Source: Trinickia acidisoli
GTDB lineage: Bacteria; Pseudomonadota; Gammaproteobacteria; Burkholderiales; Burkholderiaceae
DNA: 64,000 bases
Assembly (NCBI RefSeq): GCF_017315725.1
Contig: NZ_JAFLRG010000001.1
Location: 868,001 to 932,000 of the forward strand
Direction of reading: 5' to 3'
This document shows, piece by piece, positions 8,784 to 17,957 of the stretch; the stretch's first letter is position 1; each line of letters starts with the position of its first letter. The notes under the pieces were generated by a model. That model searched no databases and had not been told where the DNA came from. It saw only the letters and a list, made by a program, of their open reading frames with translations. The translations under genes and the position numbers were made by a program.

Positions 8784-10934
8784 GTGAATAGCCTGCAGGG
8801 GGAAGGGTCGCACTTTCTTGGTCTTGCTCCTACGAAAGTCGCCGGAACGATTCTGATCGTGGAGGACAACTCAACCACACGGAAGATGTTCTGCGTGGCG
8901 CTGACGAGCGCGGGATATGAGGTTGTCGAAGCAGGTGACGCCAGGACCGCACTCGACATTGCATCGCACCGGCGGCCTGATCTCATCGTTCAGGATCTCG
9001 CACTCCCGGACATGGATGGTCTGGACTTATTGCACGCATTTCGTAAGCAACCTGGCGGCGCATCGATACCTATCTTCTGCGTGTCGGGCTTCTTGTCCAA
9101 ACGCAACGAAGCGCGCGCGGAAGATGAAGGTTTCACCGTCGTCCTCTTCAAGCCTGTCGACCCGATCCATCTCATCGAGCTCGTAAGAGGTCACCTAGTC
9201 GCAATGTCGGCGGCCCCCGACGCGTCGATTCGCGGTCAACGCATTCTCCTAGTCGACGACGACCCGCTGCAACTCAAGCTAACCCACGTCTGGCTCGCGA
9301 ACTCCGGATTCGACGTGCTGACCGCGACCGACGGCGCCTCTGCGCAGGAAGAGGCGCGTCGACATCGGCCGGATGCCATCGTCAGCGACATACTCATGCC
9401 GGGTACCGACGGGTTCGCCTTATGTCTCGCCGTGCGTCATACCAAGGAAACTGAAAGCATTCCGGTCGTGCTCACCTCCTCGTCGTATATCGAAGAGTCG
9501 GACCGTGCACTTGCCGAGCGTGTTGGCGCAAGCGTGCTCGTGGCGAAGACAGAGGGGCTAGACGCGTTGGTGCAAGCCATCAGTACCGCGCTGCGCGTGC
9601 TGCCGCCTCCGTCGCCGCGCGACTCGCTCGACACGATCAACGATGAGCACGCAAAGCGCACCGTTTGGCAACTCGAGCGCCAGGTTCGGCAGAACGCTCA
9701 CCTCGTACACCGCTCCAACTTGCAGGCCGCGCGACTCGCGGTGCTCGCCAGCGTATCCGAGGCGTTGGCGAGCAACCGCACGCTCGACGGCGTGCTCGGC
9801 GAGGTTCTCGCATCGTGCCTGGACATGGCGGGAATTTCGAAAGGCGTCCTGTACCTGACGGAAAACGACGGGCGTCTTGCATTCAAGCATCAGACCGGAT
9901 TCTCCGAAACCGAAATGCCAACCGTACGCCGCGTATTCGACTGCGAGGACGTCATTCGTGACATCGCAAGGCGCGGAAACGTGACGCCGGTCCCGTCCCC
10001 TGCCGTCGCTGCGGATTGCGCGCAGACGCTTAGCGCCGGAACGCAGGCAAGCCCGCTCCTGGTCGTACCGGTCGTGTGGGCGGACACGATTTACGGCGCT
10101 GTCATCCTTGGCACGCGTCCCGCCGACGACATTTCCCACGAAGACGCGCTCGCCTTCGCTCGCGTGCTAGGCGCTCAGATCGGCCAAGCACTCGGTCTTT
10201 CGCACGCGTTCGCAAGCCTGGCCTCAAGCGAGGAGGCGTTGCGGATTTCGCGCGAAGAGCTGCGGCGTTTGTCCGCGCACAATCAAAAAATGCGGGAAGA
10301 GGAAAAGACGCGCATCGCGCGCGAGTTGCACGACGACCTCGGTCAGCAGTTGACGGCCCTAAAGATGGCGGTCACGCTCATCGAACGTAAAAACGACGCG
10401 GCTGCAAAACCCTCGGTATCGCGGGACGATCTGTACGGCATGTACGAATCGATCGATCAATTGGTCGACTCGGTGCGGCGAATCGCGGGGGATCTGCGGC
10501 CCGTCATGCTCGACGATCTGGGCCTTACCGACGCGATCGAGTGGATGACGAGGGAGTTTTCGTCGCGCTATCGAATTCGCGTGATCAGCCACGTCGACGC
10601 GGATGCGATCACCTTCAACGAGCAAAGCAGAATCGAAGTATTTCGCATGGTGCAGGAGGCGCTGACGAACGTCGCACGCCACTCCGGTGCGACCGAAGTC
10701 GTGCTCGACATCGTACGCGACGATCCGCATTGCATCGTGCGTATCATCGACAACGGTCGCGGCGCGCAGCGAGATGCTCGCTCGGATCGGCATTCGTTCG
10801 GTCTGCTCGGGATCAGCGAGCGCGCGGTGCTTCTGGGCGGCGAAATCGACATCCGCACGGCCCCCGGCTCGGGTTTCGCGCTAACCGCCATCTTGCCGCT
10901 CGCGGCGGTCGAAGCCAGAGCGGAGCATGGATGA
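8784..10934 (+). CDS. Hybrid REC-REC-GAF histidine kinase (HisKA_3 type)
   Basis: A 716-residue cytoplasmic signalling protein. Receiver 1 is at about 22-135 (LIVEDNS; phospho-Asp in IVQDLALPDMDG), receiver 2 at about 150-265 (LLVDDDP; IVSDILMPGTDG), and a GAF-like domain at about 310-460. A NarL-type HisKA_3 dimerisation domain follows with phospho-His near 516 (RIARELHDDLGQQLTALKM), then a HATPase domain to the end (DNGRGAQRD). The GTG at 8784 was chosen because it follows a G-rich site and the conserved region begins soon after; a TTG at 8601 would add 61 unconserved residues. It overlaps the next gene by 4 bases. HisKA_3 kinases normally partner with NarL-like regulators, but none is encoded here. 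Confidence 0.85.
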   Translation: MNSLQGEGSHFLGLAPTKVAGTILIVEDNSTTRKMFCVALTSAGYEVVEAGDARTALDIASHRRPDLIVQDLALPDMDGLDLLHAFRKQPGGASIPIFCVSGFLSKRNEARAEDEGFTVVLFKPVDPIHLIELVRGHLVAMSAAPDASIRGQRILLVDDDPLQLKLTHVWLANSGFDVLTATDGASAQEEARRHRPDAIVSDILMPGTDGFALCLAVRHTKETESIPVVLTSSSYIEESDRALAERVGASVLVAKTEGLDALVQAISTALRVLPPPSPRDSLDTINDEHAKRTVWQLERQVRQNAHLVHRSNLQAARLAVLASVSEALASNRTLDGVLGEVLASCLDMAGISKGVLYLTENDGRLAFKHQTGFSETEMPTVRRVFDCEDVIRDIARRGNVTPVPSPAVAADCAQTLSAGTQASPLLVVPVVWADTIYGAVILGTRPADDISHEDALAFARVLGAQIGQALGLSHAFASLASSEEALRISREELRRLSAHNQKMREEEKTRIARELHDDLGQQLTALKMAVTLIERKNDAAAKPSVSRDDLYGMYESIDQLVDSVRRIAGDLRPVMLDDLGLTDAIEWMTREFSSRYRIRVISHVDADAITFNEQSRIEVFRMVQEALTNVARHSGATEVVLDIVRDDPHCIVRIIDNGRGAQRDARSDRHSFGLLGISERAVLLGGEIDIRTAPGSGFALTAILPLAAVEARAEHG

Positions 10935-11419
10935 TGAGCCTGAGCGTCGGCATCGATTATTTCCTGATTTGCCGCAGCGATTCGCTGCTGTATGCCATCC
11001 CGCTCGCTCAGGTGATCGAGACCATGCGGCCCTTGCCGGTCAAGCAAGTCGCGGATATGCCGGCATTTGTGCTGGGTATCTCGATCGTCCGGGGGGAAGG
11101 CGTCCCGGTTCTCGATACGGCCTTATTGGTCAGCGCCTCGGCCGGCACCCGGCCCGCACGCTACGTCACGATCAAGATCAACGCGCGCACGGCCTGTCTG
11201 GCGGTAGACGAGGTGATCGGCATTCGGCACGTTCCCCCCGCGCTACGCGTCGATGTCCCGCGCTTGCTGCATCAATCCAATTCGGAAATCTTGGCCGCGA
11301 TCGGAACGCTCGATGCGGAGCTCTTGGTCGTCCTACAGAGCGCTCACTTGATTTCCGATGAACTCTGGCGCGCTATCAACCACTCCGCGGAGGCGGCAGG
11401 TGATGACGATCCCTCCTGA
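10931..11419 (+). CDS. CheW-like scaffold protein (WspB-like position)
   Basis: A 162-residue single CheW domain that would couple the MCP to the CheA-type kinase. Visible marks are the strand FLICRSDSLLYAIPLAQVIE and the receptor/kinase contact segment GISIVRGEGVPVLD. The ATG at 10931 overlaps the preceding stop (ATGA). It also overlaps the following cheR by 17 bases, showing strong translational coupling. Confidence 0.85.
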   Translation: MMSLSVGIDYFLICRSDSLLYAIPLAQVIETMRPLPVKQVADMPAFVLGISIVRGEGVPVLDTALLVSASAGTRPARYVTIKINARTACLAVDEVIGIRHVPPALRVDVPRLLHQSNSEILAAIGTLDAELLVVLQSAHLISDELWRAINHSAEAAGDDDPS

Positions 11420-12899
11420 TGCGCAGGACATCGCGCATTTCCGTGCACTGATTGCAATCCACCTCGGGTTGCAAATCGACGATGCGTATCAGGATCTGCT
11501 CGCGCGCCTGCTGCGCACTCGTTCCGCTTTATGCGGTAGCGTGACACGGTATTTCGACCGTTTCGCCGACGAGGCTTGGTTGCAATCCGAATTGCCTCTT
11601 TTGGCTCGCGAACTCACGGTCACCGAAACCTATTTCTTTCGCAACACGGACCAATTCGCGGCCTTCTCGGCGCTCGTCCTGCCACGCGTGCTGGCTGCAA
11701 GAGGCACCGGGTGCCGTATCCTGTCCGCTGGCTGCGCTTCGGGCGAGGAACCCTATTCTTTGGCGATCGCGGCGCGCGAAGGTTTTCCCGAGGACTCGGA
11801 TCTCGTTGAAATCACGGCGGTCGACATCAATCCGATCGCGCTCGGCAAGGCGGCGCAAGGCCGATACTCGAACTGGTCGCTGCGCGACACGCCGAAGTCG
11901 ATCAAGGACAAATGGTTCACCACCGACGGCAGCGACTACGTGCTCGACGCCGGCGTGCGCCGCGCGGTACGTTTCACCGCCGGCAATCTGGCGCGCGAGG
12001 ACCGGACGTTCTGGCAGCCCAGCCGCTTCGACGTGGTGTTCTGCCGCAACGTCCTGATGTATTTTTGCCCCGAGCAAGCGCGCGAGGCAATCGACAGAAT
12101 CACGCGCGTGCTCACGCCCGGCGGCTATCTCTTTCTCGGCCATGCCGAGACGTTGCGCGGCCTGTCCAATGACTATCAGCTATGCCATACGCACGGCACC
12201 TTCTACTATCGCCGCAAGGCCGAACGGTCCGACGCGACGATCGCGGACGAGCGATCCGAGGTCCTTCGCCGAGACGCTTCGGCGATGTCGAACGACACGA
12301 GCTGGGTCGACGTCATCCGACGCGCGTCGGAGCGCATTTCCACGCTGACGAGAGATTCCCGCGTACCGGGCTTGCCCGAGCGGACGGAAGCAGTACCGCT
12401 CGATCTCACCTCGGCGCTCGAATGCGTGCGTGGCGAGCGCTATGGGGAAGCGCTGCGGCACATCGCGGATTTGCCGAGGGAGCATGCAAACGACGCCGAT
12501 GTGTTGCTGCTGAAGGCCGTCTCGTTGAGTCACAGCGGCGCACTCGAGCAAGCTGAATCCGTCTGTCGCGAATTGCTGGCGCGCGACGGCCTCAATACCG
12601 GCGCTCAGTATGTCCTCGCGGTGTGCCGGGAAGCGGTGGGCGACGTGAGCGGTGCCGTCGAGCACGATCAGGCGGCCTGTTATCTGGACCCCGGTTTCGC
12701 CATGCCGCGCTTGCACTTGGGCTTGCTCGCGCGACGCCAGGGCGACAGCGTGGCGGCCGTGCGCGAGCTGTCGCAGGCCGCCCATCTGTTGCAACGGGAG
12801 GACCCTTCACGCGTGCTGCTCTTTGGCGGCGGATTCAAGCGTGAGGCGCTGGTCGCCATGTGTCGCGCGCATTGCGATGCGATGGGAGTTCAAGTATGA
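11403..12899 (+). CDS. CheR methyltransferase with C-terminal TPR (WspC-like)
   Basis: A 498-residue protein. The CheR methyltransferase occupies about residues 1-275: ETYFFRN, the SAM-binding AGCASGEEPYS and CRNVLMYF are all present. It S-adenosylmethionine-dependently methylates receptor glutamates. A linker leads to TPR-like helices at about 350-480 (ALEQAESVCRELLARDGLN and similar). This CheR-TPR fusion is the WspC layout. The ATG at 11403 was chosen for its upstream GGAGG-like site and direct entry into the CheR N-domain. It overlaps cheW genes on both sides. Confidence 0.87.
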   Translation: MTIPPDAQDIAHFRALIAIHLGLQIDDAYQDLLARLLRTRSALCGSVTRYFDRFADEAWLQSELPLLARELTVTETYFFRNTDQFAAFSALVLPRVLAARGTGCRILSAGCASGEEPYSLAIAAREGFPEDSDLVEITAVDINPIALGKAAQGRYSNWSLRDTPKSIKDKWFTTDGSDYVLDAGVRRAVRFTAGNLAREDRTFWQPSRFDVVFCRNVLMYFCPEQAREAIDRITRVLTPGGYLFLGHAETLRGLSNDYQLCHTHGTFYYRRKAERSDATIADERSEVLRRDASAMSNDTSWVDVIRRASERISTLTRDSRVPGLPERTEAVPLDLTSALECVRGERYGEALRHIADLPREHANDADVLLLKAVSLSHSGALEQAESVCRELLARDGLNTGAQYVLAVCREAVGDVSGAVEHDQAACYLDPGFAMPRLHLGLLARRQGDSVAAVRELSQAAHLLQREDPSRVLLFGGGFKREALVAMCRAHCDAMGVQV

Positions 12900-13459
12900 C
12901 CCACGCGAAACCGGGCACACGTGGCACAGCGCTCGCGATGCGCGAAGACTTCGACCAGTCCTTTGCTCGACGGCTCGTGGAAGATCCGCCGCGAGAGAGC
13001 TTGCTCGCCGTACGCGTCGGCGGGGATCCTTACGCCATTCGCATCGCGGACATCTTGGGTTTGCATGTCGATCGCCACGTCGTGGCGCTGCCTTCCGCAC
13101 GTCGTGAATTCTTGGGCGTTGCCGGCTTTCGAGGGCAGATTGCGCCCGTGTATGACCTCGCGGCGATGCTGGGTTACACGCGCGCCCGACCTGCGATGCC
13201 GCGGTGGATGGTGTCGCTGCGCCACGGCGAGCCCATCGCCTTCGCCTTCGATGCGTTCGACCACCTGTTCACGGTCGAGGCGCAACACGTTGCCCGCTCC
13301 GCGGACGCTGAACGAGCGGGACAACCTGACCGCCCCCATCTGCGCGACGTCGCGCACGACGGCACCGCGATACGCCCGATCATCCAGTTGCAATCCACGC
13401 TGTCCGTCATTCAAGGATTTTGCGGTCCATCCTTCAACGAAAGGAGCGACGAACAATGA
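12896..13459 (+). CDS. CheW-like protein (WspD-like position)
   Basis: A 187-residue second CheW domain with about 35 extra N-terminal residues. Core segments are LLAVRVGGDPYAIRIADILGL and GVAGFRGQIAPVYDLAAMLGY. The ATG overlaps the stop of cheR (ATGA) and its own stop overlaps the MCP start, so it belongs to a continuous translationally coupled operon. Two CheW proteins flanking CheR is the wspB-C-D arrangement. Confidence 0.84.
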   Translation: MTHAKPGTRGTALAMREDFDQSFARRLVEDPPRESLLAVRVGGDPYAIRIADILGLHVDRHVVALPSARREFLGVAGFRGQIAPVYDLAAMLGYTRARPAMPRWMVSLRHGEPIAFAFDAFDHLFTVEAQHVARSADAERAGQPDRPHLRDVAHDGTAIRPIIQLQSTLSVIQGFCGPSFNERSDEQ

Positions 13460-14925
13460 ACAAGAATTGGACATTCGCACAGAAGCTGGCGGCCGGCTAT
13501 GCCGTCCTAGTCGTCCTTGCCGCGGCAATTTCCGCCGTCGCGATCTACGCGCTGCTAGGCACGATCGCGAGCAAGGATCATGTGATCAACGTCAATGCGC
13601 GGATTTTGATCGAGGTGGAAAAGCTGAACACCGCCTCGGAGCAGCGCGTCTCGGCATTGCGCGGCTATATGCTGACGCAGGACGATCGCTTTGCGACGCA
13701 ACTGAACGCCTCGCGCGAAGCGTTCGTGGGCATCCTCGCACACTTGAAGGAGATCGCCGATACCGACGAATCGCGCCGCCAGATCGACGCGATCGAACGC
13801 GCATCCGCTGAGTATCATCAGGACACGGACGCGCTGGCCGTGCAGGTACGCAATCACGTGAAAACCGACGAGATCGTGCGCGAATTCGACGAGAAGATCC
13901 TGCCGTCGAGGCAACAACTCGACGAGCAGTTGCGCGGCTTGGTCGCACTGGAGGAGCGCAACTTGACCGACGCCAATCGTATGGCGGCGAACACCGCATC
14001 CAGTGCCGTCAACCTGGTCCTCACGCTCGCGGCGGCCGCGCTGGCCTTCGCGATTGCGGTGGCCTATCTGTTGACCCGCACGCTGAGCCGGCAGATCGGC
14101 GCGGCCGTCGGCCATGTCCAAAGCTCGTCGGCGGAACTGCAAGCTGCCGCCACGCAACAGGCATCCGGCGCCAAAGAGCAGGCCACGGCCATGACCGAGA
14201 TCACGACCACCATCAGCGAACTCGTCGCCACCTCTCGGCAAATCGCCGAAAGCGCGCAACGCGTCGCCCAGGTCGCGGAGCAAACCGCGGCAGCGGCGCG
14301 AACCGGCGACACCAAAGTGGAAACAGGTCAGGAATCGATGGTCGTCATGCGCAAGCAAGTCGACGTCGTCGTCGGTCACATGCTGGATCTCGGGCGCAAA
14401 TCGCAGGAAATCGGGGCGGTGCTCGATATCGTGGCCGAACTGGCGGAACAAACCAACATCCTGTCGATCAACGCCACCATCGAAGCTACGGGCGCGGGCG
14501 AGAGCGGCAAGCGCTTCGCGGTCGTGGCGGACGAGATCCGCAAATTGGCGGACCGCGTCGCCAACTCCACCAAGGAAATCCGCACGCAAATCGACGATAT
14601 ACGCGGAGCGGTCAACACGACCGTGATGGCGACCGAGAGCAGCGCCAAAGCCGTCGACGCGGGCGCACGTCAGTTCACGGACGTCACCGTCGCCTTGAAG
14701 CGAATCTCCGAACTCGTCAGCACGACGACCGACGCGGCACGCGAAATCGAGCTATCCACCAAACAACAGGTGACGGCCGCAGAACAGGTCCGAATCGCCG
14801 TGACGGATGTCTCGCAAGCCTCGAAGGAAACCGAGACGAGTACCAGTCAAACGTTGCAAACGGCTTCGCAGCTTGCCGGGTTGTCGGCGGAATTGCGGCG
14901 CCTGATTTTGTCGCAGGCGAACTAG
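13456..14925 (+). CDS. Methyl-accepting chemotaxis protein, WspA-like
   Basis: A 489-residue membrane receptor. Transmembrane helix 1 is at about 12-33, a helical periplasmic domain at about 35-180, helix 2 at about 186-208, then a long cytoplasmic signalling coiled coil. The hairpin tip LAEQTNILSINATIEATGAG differs from the flagellar-type tip (NLLALNAAIEAARAGE) and resembles WspA as I recall it. There is no C-terminal NWETF-type tether. AAGGAG lies 10 bases before the ATG, which overlaps the previous stop. In Wsp systems this receptor responds to surface contact; here that role is inferred. Confidence 0.85.
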   Translation: MNKNWTFAQKLAAGYAVLVVLAAAISAVAIYALLGTIASKDHVINVNARILIEVEKLNTASEQRVSALRGYMLTQDDRFATQLNASREAFVGILAHLKEIADTDESRRQIDAIERASAEYHQDTDALAVQVRNHVKTDEIVREFDEKILPSRQQLDEQLRGLVALEERNLTDANRMAANTASSAVNLVLTLAAAALAFAIAVAYLLTRTLSRQIGAAVGHVQSSSAELQAAATQQASGAKEQATAMTEITTTISELVATSRQIAESAQRVAQVAEQTAAAARTGDTKVETGQESMVVMRKQVDVVVGHMLDLGRKSQEIGAVLDIVAELAEQTNILSINATIEATGAGESGKRFAVVADEIRKLADRVANSTKEIRTQIDDIRGAVNTTVMATESSAKAVDAGARQFTDVTVALKRISELVSTTTDAAREIELSTKQQVTAAEQVRIAVTDVSQASKETETSTSQTLQTASQLAGLSAELRRLILSQAN

Positions 14926-16887
14926 ATGGGTAAGGATCCGTACCGCTATTTCCGGGTCGAGGCACGCGAGCTGCTCGACCAGATCTGCGCCGGTGTCCTG
15001 GAACTGGAAAAAGGCCACCACGATGCCGATCTCGTTGCGCGTCTGCTGCGACTCGCCCACACCCTCAAGGGGGCAGCGCACGTCGTCAAGCTCGGCGAAA
15101 TTGCCGAACTCACGCATACGCTCGAGGAAGATCTCGCACCCTACCGAGGCGATGGCGAAGCGCCCGAGCGGAACGCGATCGACGGCATGCTCAAGCGGCT
15201 CGATGCGATCGAGGGCCACCTAAGCGACCTACCCTCGTCCGATACCCCCACGCCGGCCGTCCCAGCGAAGAGCGAGGCGCCGGAGCCGCCGGCGCGCGCC
15301 GCGCGCACGGACGTCGCGATGGTCGATGCCTTGCTCGAAGGCCTGAACGAGTTGAGCAGCGAGTTGGCCAACATGCGGCGCGTCATGGCCAAGGTCGGCC
15401 GCGAATGGATGCTTCCGGCCAGCGCCGAGCGCAACCTGACGTCCGGCGTCGAGCGGATGGGGCGCGAGTTGCATCAGTTGCGCGACACCGCCGATCGGCT
15501 TCGCTTGACGCCGGTTTCCAACGTGTTCACCACGTTGGAGCGTGTGGCCCGCGACGCCGCTCATAGCGTCGGAAAGCAAGTCCAGTTCGTGGCCGGCGGC
15601 GGCGAGGTCAGGCTCGACGGCCAGGTCCTCGACATCGTTCAAGACGCCTTGGTTCAACTCGTGCGCAATGCGGTTGCGCACGGCATAGAAACGGCCGCCG
15701 AACGGTTGATTGCCGGAAAACCGGCGGCCGGACGCATCACGCTGCAGATGGAGCAGCAAGGCTGTCATGTCTTGTTCCGCTGTATCGACGACGGCGCCGG
15801 CGTTGACCTGGACGCCGTCGAGCACGCCGCGCGCAGCAAGGGGGCGACCGCCACGCACGCCGGCGACTTCGACGCCGGCGAATGGCTCTCCGTGCTACTC
15901 AAAGGCGGCATTTCCACGACCCGTACCGTCACTGCGCTCGCCGGCCGCGGCGTAGGGCTCGATGTGGTGCGCGAGGCCATGCAGCGCCTGAACGGCAAGA
16001 TCAGCGGCCGGACCGCACGGGGCGAGGGAACCGCCATCGAACTGCGCGTGCCTGTTTCGTTGGCCTCGATCGAGGTGCTGGTCGTCGAGATCTGCAACCA
16101 GACAGTCGCGATTCCGCTCGACGCCGTACGTGGCGTGCGACGAGTCAGCCCCGCGGAGATCGTCCATGCGCCCGAGGGCGACGGCATTCTCGATGAAGGC
16201 GTGTTGATCAGGCTGATATCGCCGGTGCTCGGGAGAACGGCTACGCCGGCACGCGACGCGGGCGAGGGCGCGCAGGCGCGTGCCAAGACCGCCGCCATCT
16301 TGACCAGCGCCGGTGTCACGGCCGCCGTGAAGGTGGACCGCTTATACGGCGCGGAAAGTATCTTGCTGCGACCGCTGCCGGCACTGGCCGCGGCCGATGC
16401 CACGGTCGCGGGGACGTTCCTCGATCGAGACGGCGTACCGCGCGCCGTGCTCGCACCCGAAGCGCTGATCGCGGCGCCGGCCGTACGCCCCACGGACGAT
16501 CTGCCGGCATCGGACGCGCCGCGGCCGATCCTGATCATCGACGATTCGCTGACGACCCGGATGCTGGAGACCAGCATTCTCGAATCGGCCGGCTTCACCG
16601 TGGAATCGGCGGCGTCCGCCGAGGAGGGGTTGGAGATGGCGAGATTCAAGGATTACGCGCTGTTTCTGGTCGACATCGAAATGCCCGGCATGGACGGTTT
16701 TGAATTCGTCGAATTGAGCCGTGGCGACGTGGCCTTGCGCGAAGTGCCCTGCATTCTCGTCAGCTCGCGCGATTCGGCCGAAGACAAGCGGCGCGCCGAG
16801 GTCGCCGGCGCGGCCGCTTACATCGTCAAGAGCAAATTCGATCAGACTGAATTCCTACAACGCGTCGATGGGCTGACGGACAAATGA
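14926..16887 (+). CDS. CheA-type hybrid kinase with C-terminal REC (WspE-like)
   Basis: A 653-residue protein. The HPt domain is at about 1-105 with phospho-His in LAHTLKGAAHVVKL, followed by a linker and dimerisation region, a HATPase at about 225-380 (LVRNAVAHGIE, DDGAGVD, GRGVGLDVV), a CheW-like domain at about 385-515, and a receiver at about 530-650 (IIDDSLTTRMLE; phospho-Asp in FLVDIEMPGMDGF). HPt-HATPase-CheW-REC is the WspE layout. The ATG directly abuts the MCP stop with no spacer. It should autophosphorylate and pass phosphate to the CheB-like protein and to the operon's receivers. Confidence 0.88.
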   Translation: MGKDPYRYFRVEARELLDQICAGVLELEKGHHDADLVARLLRLAHTLKGAAHVVKLGEIAELTHTLEEDLAPYRGDGEAPERNAIDGMLKRLDAIEGHLSDLPSSDTPTPAVPAKSEAPEPPARAARTDVAMVDALLEGLNELSSELANMRRVMAKVGREWMLPASAERNLTSGVERMGRELHQLRDTADRLRLTPVSNVFTTLERVARDAAHSVGKQVQFVAGGGEVRLDGQVLDIVQDALVQLVRNAVAHGIETAAERLIAGKPAAGRITLQMEQQGCHVLFRCIDDGAGVDLDAVEHAARSKGATATHAGDFDAGEWLSVLLKGGISTTRTVTALAGRGVGLDVVREAMQRLNGKISGRTARGEGTAIELRVPVSLASIEVLVVEICNQTVAIPLDAVRGVRRVSPAEIVHAPEGDGILDEGVLIRLISPVLGRTATPARDAGEGAQARAKTAAILTSAGVTAAVKVDRLYGAESILLRPLPALAAADATVAGTFLDRDGVPRAVLAPEALIAAPAVRPTDDLPASDAPRPILIIDDSLTTRMLETSILESAGFTVESAASAEEGLEMARFKDYALFLVDIEMPGMDGFEFVELSRGDVALREVPCILVSSRDSAEDKRRAEVAGAAAYIVKSKFDQTEFLQRVDGLTDK

Positions 16888-17957
16888 AACTGCGCGTCCT
16901 GATCGCCGAGGATTCGCTGACGGTGCGCAAGCGCCTCTGCGAAATCTTGAGCGCCGATCCCGATGTCGAAGTGGTGGGCGAGGCCGAGGACGGCAGCCAA
17001 GCCATCGAGCTCTGCCAGGCTTTGCGGCCCGACGTCATGACGCTCGACATGATGATGCCGGTGATGAGCGGGCTTGCCGCCGCCGAGTACATCATGGCGT
17101 ATTGCCCGACGCCTATTCTCGTAGTGTCCTCGTCGTTCAATCGGGGGGAGCTGTATAAGACCTACGACGCATTGGTAGCGGGCGTGGTCGAGGTCATGGA
17201 AAAGCCATCGGCCGACCGCATGGCTGACGAGTGGGAGTCGCGCTTCGTCGCAATGGTCAAGTTGGTGGCGCGCATCAAGCCGATCACGCACCTGCGCGGC
17301 CGGTTGCGCAAGAGATACACGTTGGCCGCACAGCCCGTACCCCTCGCCACTTCGGAGGTGCCGGTAGATTTGCGCAACGTTCGGATTGCCGCAATCGGTG
17401 CCTCCACGGGAGGGCCGCGCGCGCTGGTCGACATTTTGCGCAGCCTGCCGGCGGATTTCTCGCTCCCCCTGCTGGTGGTCGTGCATATCGGAGACCCGTT
17501 CGGCGATACTTTCGCGCAGTGGCTGGACGGACAAAGCGCACATCGAGTGCGCGTCGCCCGGGATGGCGATCCGGTTCCGGCGCGCGGCGTCGTCCTTGCC
17601 CCGTCGGGGCGTCACCTGCTGGTGCGCAAGGGCCGGCTGGCATTGTCCGACGCCCCCGAACGCCATTCATGCCGGCCGTCGGTCGATGTGCTGTTCGAGT
17701 CGGTTGCCGAGGAGTGTGGCAATGCGGCGGCCGGTTGCCTGCTCACCGGAATGGGACAGGACGGCGGCAGTGGGCTGCTCGCGATGCGCCGAGCCGGGTG
17801 CGTGACGATTGCCCAGGACGAAGCCACTTCGGCCGTATACGGCATGCCGCGCGAGGCCGCCTTGCTCGGCGCCGCGCAACATGTGCTGCCGCTCTCCGAA
17901 ATCGGCCCGGCGCTGGCTCGCTTAGCGAGCCGGTGCGGTTCCCGGAATCAGCCATGA
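16884..17957 (+). CDS. CheB-type receiver methylesterase (WspF-like)
   Basis: A 357-residue protein-glutamate methylesterase. The receiver is at about 1-125 (LIAEDSLTVRKRL; phospho-Asp in LDMMMPVMSG). The methylesterase domain is at about 165-350 with the catalytic Ser in AIGASTGGPR, His in VVHIGDPFG and Asp in TGMGQDGGSG. It removes receptor methyl groups to reset signalling. It overlaps both the CheA gene and the following kinase gene by 4 bases. In Wsp systems loss of this protein locks signalling on. Confidence 0.9.
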   Translation: MKLRVLIAEDSLTVRKRLCEILSADPDVEVVGEAEDGSQAIELCQALRPDVMTLDMMMPVMSGLAAAEYIMAYCPTPILVVSSSFNRGELYKTYDALVAGVVEVMEKPSADRMADEWESRFVAMVKLVARIKPITHLRGRLRKRYTLAAQPVPLATSEVPVDLRNVRIAAIGASTGGPRALVDILRSLPADFSLPLLVVVHIGDPFGDTFAQWLDGQSAHRVRVARDGDPVPARGVVLAPSGRHLLVRKGRLALSDAPERHSCRPSVDVLFESVAEECGNAAAGCLLTGMGQDGGSGLLAMRRAGCVTIAQDEATSAVYGMPREAALLGAAQHVLPLSEIGPALARLASRCGSRNQP